Shown here: in pieces, positions 61,475 to 64,000 of the stretch
How the letters are laid out: each line of letters begins with the position of its first letter
How positions within the stretch are numbered: the first letter of the stretch is position 1
Assembly: GCA_963971405.1 (NCBI GenBank)
Contig: OZ020487.1
Location: forward strand, 27,575,371-27,639,370
Direction: 5' to 3'
DNA length: 64,000 bases
Source: Psococerastis gibbosa
Taxonomy: Eukaryota > Arthropoda > Insecta > Psocodea > Psocidae
Made by a program: the position numbers and the translations under genes
The notes under the pieces: model-generated
The model's database searches: none
Told to the model about the DNA's origin: nothing
Seen by the model: the letters and a program-made list of their open reading frames with translations, nothing else

Positions 61475-64000
61475 AGCCGGATACCCTCCGAATTAAACAT
61501 ATAGACGCGACACTCGAATACGTAAAGCCACTTTACAGTTGTAAATTACTTTATTATGCAACTTGTAGGCCAGCTAATAATGCTATTCTGCTTTAATAAA
61601 ATCAGATCAACTTTATTTATTTCGGAGGGTGTCGGTGGAATATCCGCAAAAATTTACATATATTGTGTCATAAATTGTGTTACGAAAACAACTGCGTAAA
61701 GTCCAAGCCATAAAAGCTTCAATTTACATGCATCGCTTACCTACAGGTATGGGCAGTAGTGTTGTATGTAACGGTAAAAATGCAATTCACGATAAAAACT
61801 CAAAGCACACCGATTTCCCCTTATCAAAACGACTCTTATGGGTCCTCCCAGCCCCCTTTATAGCACACTCAATGCAACCAAGTAGGAAAATGTTTAAAGT
61901 AACGACAGCCATGACCATAACGCATCAAATGTTCAACAAAAGTTCAATTGCATCGTTTTACAAATAAAATCGTGCCATGAAACACCTTCAAAGACATCAT
62001 GAGCCTAAGAGACGAAATACCAGAAAAATCTTCATGGTGTGATCCGATAGAATGTAAAATATATACAACCATCGAGTTCAATTGTATATGAGCATATTGA
62101 AGAGTAGCAGATCGTCAGTATCCCAAATCGGCGATATCACAATTATTTTTCATACTGCACATAAATGTACACGTATGTATATCCATCCATACATTGCATT
62201 GTACTAGCAGTTAAATGGTAATTAAATCGATTTAATAGCCCAGCAAATGAGTATGATGGATAGGATCTCAATGATTGTGACAACTCAAGTGTCATCAGTT
62301 AATTTATTAAATATGTGATAAAATAGAGTCCTGGATGTGACCCTGTGCTTGACCTCCATGTTTGATAGAGGCCTCTACACAAATTCAAATCATGTTTTAT
62401 GGGAGCCATATGTGCGCCCAGCCAGCCCCAGCCTTTTATTGACGGCTATTTGCTCCACTCCTACTAAAAAGTGTTTTTTGTGCGCTGCAAGAAACTTTTA
62501 TAGTTGGTTTTAAGCCTTTAAGGACAGTCATTTTTAAAAAAATCTATTATTTATAAATTATCTAACCCCCTTATGTAAATAGTCCATCAACAAAAAATAA
62601 AATATAGGTGGTATATAGTGGTAGACATAGCAGTGTCGTTATGAGAAATATACCCTTATTTAACAATATATTCATCATTAGCGACTAGCGTATACTATTT
62701 CATAAGCGGAAAATTACTCCAATGCAACGTATATGCACAATTTCAATACGAATCATTGAATAAATATAATACCAGAATTATTGTATTAAAATAATACAAC
62801 TGGGAATATGTACTGCGTATGTAGGGAAATGACACTTAATGGATAGTTCAATAGTTTTTTTTGGAATGAACGACGAAAATTAGTTTTGGGCTATCGAAGA
62901 ATCGATGCAAACTAAAACCTTATAGCTTAATTCTACTATAAAAACTACGAATATACGGTATTTTTCAAGTATTATGCATTCAAATCATGGGTAGGATACT
63001 TTCAGTTAAAAACCACAGTAAAATCCTTCCACTTTACACTCTTGAGCTTCAAGAACACAACAATATTCAAGACTGACATTTTCAAATATTTAATGATTTA
63101 CATGATAGTTCCACTTTGTAGATAGTCGTAAAAGAGCATGGGGCTTTGTGTGACGAAAACATCCCATTTAGACAATTTGGATCATATTTGCACTGATCTA
63201 CATAGAAGTACATAGAAGAATACTATGTGGAAGAATACGTCAAACTCAATACGCTCCTATATTACCTTGCCTTCCATCATGCAATTTTGACAGCTATGAT
63301 GCTGTGTAAAAGACATTATTAAAGTCTTTTAAGTAAACAAGCCGCATCACATTATAAAAAGTGACGCATATGATCAATAGTCTAGATCGCCTGATTTTTA
63401 TTTTATTTGAGTGAAAAATAAGTCGCCGGAAAGAATAAAAAAATAAAAACTTTCAATGAAGAAAGCAGTTAAAGAAAAATCGCATCAGCAGCAATAAAAG
63501 AAATGACTATAAATTTACGTTTAAAGAAACTAGTAAAAGTAACGACCTATCACTTTTTCTGTAAAAACTCGGGATCATTTATTGATTTCTCTCGCGCGTA
63601 GACACCCCTAGCAGCTATCTGAGAGGTATAAAAACTAAGCATCCATTCACTGACACGTGCATATTGAATAAAAGGCTAGATGAGCAGGGTGAACGTCACC
63701 GGAAGCATGTTAAAAAAAAGACCGAGGGGTTGAATTGGTATCGCTCCAACTCCCTTACTAACAGGCTATGTGGAAACAACGGCATCTTTGTCCGTAGGGT
63801 AAAAAATGGGCTTCCAGTTGAGTTAAGGGTTGCACGTGGTGAACACCCTTAAATAATCGCAGCATAGTTAAGATTTTGTGTCCGTATTCCTGGTATTCCG
63901 CTCGAAGCAGTGTATTTTGTGGTGAGATTCCACTGAAGTCATGTAAATTGATAAATTTCAACAAAATATACGATTAATTAATTTAATTTTACATTTTCTT
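61475..64000. other. Gene-less stretch to the window end
   Basis: No gene was recognised. A 96-codon frame at 61677-61967 and short frames near 63664-63964 have no recognised domain. The sequence is AT-rich throughout. Confidence 0.4.

Overview
The window looks like a gene-poor, AT-rich piece of a large arthropod nuclear genome, most probably an insect and perhaps a polyneopteran (stick-insect, termite or cricket type); the order is a guess. The reasons are one clear arthropod-type protein gene (ebony), a high density of short non-autonomous DNA transposons and LINE 3' ends, many homopolymer and simple repeats, and no bacterial operon structure. No rRNA, convincing tRNA or CRISPR array was seen.

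The only gene I can support with confidence is at 1158-3827 (+). It is a complete, uninterrupted 889-codon ebony homologue (beta-alanyl-amine synthase: adenylation, thiolation and amine-selecting C-terminal domains). All key motifs are present, including the phosphopantetheine serine and the beta-alanine-type binding-pocket residues. It has no introns and is followed by a 13-bp tandem repeat that begins at the stop codon and by a 16-A tract about 220 bp later. This makes it a candidate retrogene that has kept its full reading frame, although an intron-free native locus cannot be excluded.

Layout. 1-7.4 kb: an interspersed repeat (family A), ebony, AT-rich spacer, and a second family A piece. 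7.4-16.7 kb: mostly unexplained AT-rich sequence with an imperfect hairpin cluster, LINE 3' debris and simple repeats. 16.7-18.9 kb: a 2-kb block of complex non-coding sequence of unknown nature. 19-31.1 kb: the best preserved family A copy, two copies of one LINE 3' end (the second split by a 189-bp hAT-like insertion), an 8-bp-TSD MITE nested inside another MITE, and G/C-homopolymer elements. 31.9-34.4 kb: a 380-bp PIF/Harbinger-like MITE next to a roughly 2-kb element with long inverted arms. 35-64 kb: no gene recognised; a second copy of the nested MITE, three copies of a Harbinger-like MITE, local tandem duplications, and several islands of complex, moderately GC-rich non-coding sequence containing homeodomain-, POU-, Otx- and NRF1-like words that may be cis-regulatory.

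There is no multi-gene system here: functionally the window is one biosynthetic enzyme gene surrounded by transposon-derived sequence. The points most worth checking are the origin and expression of the intron-less ebony, the nested transposon chronology, the long-armed inverted repeat, and the unexplained 16.7-18.9 kb block.
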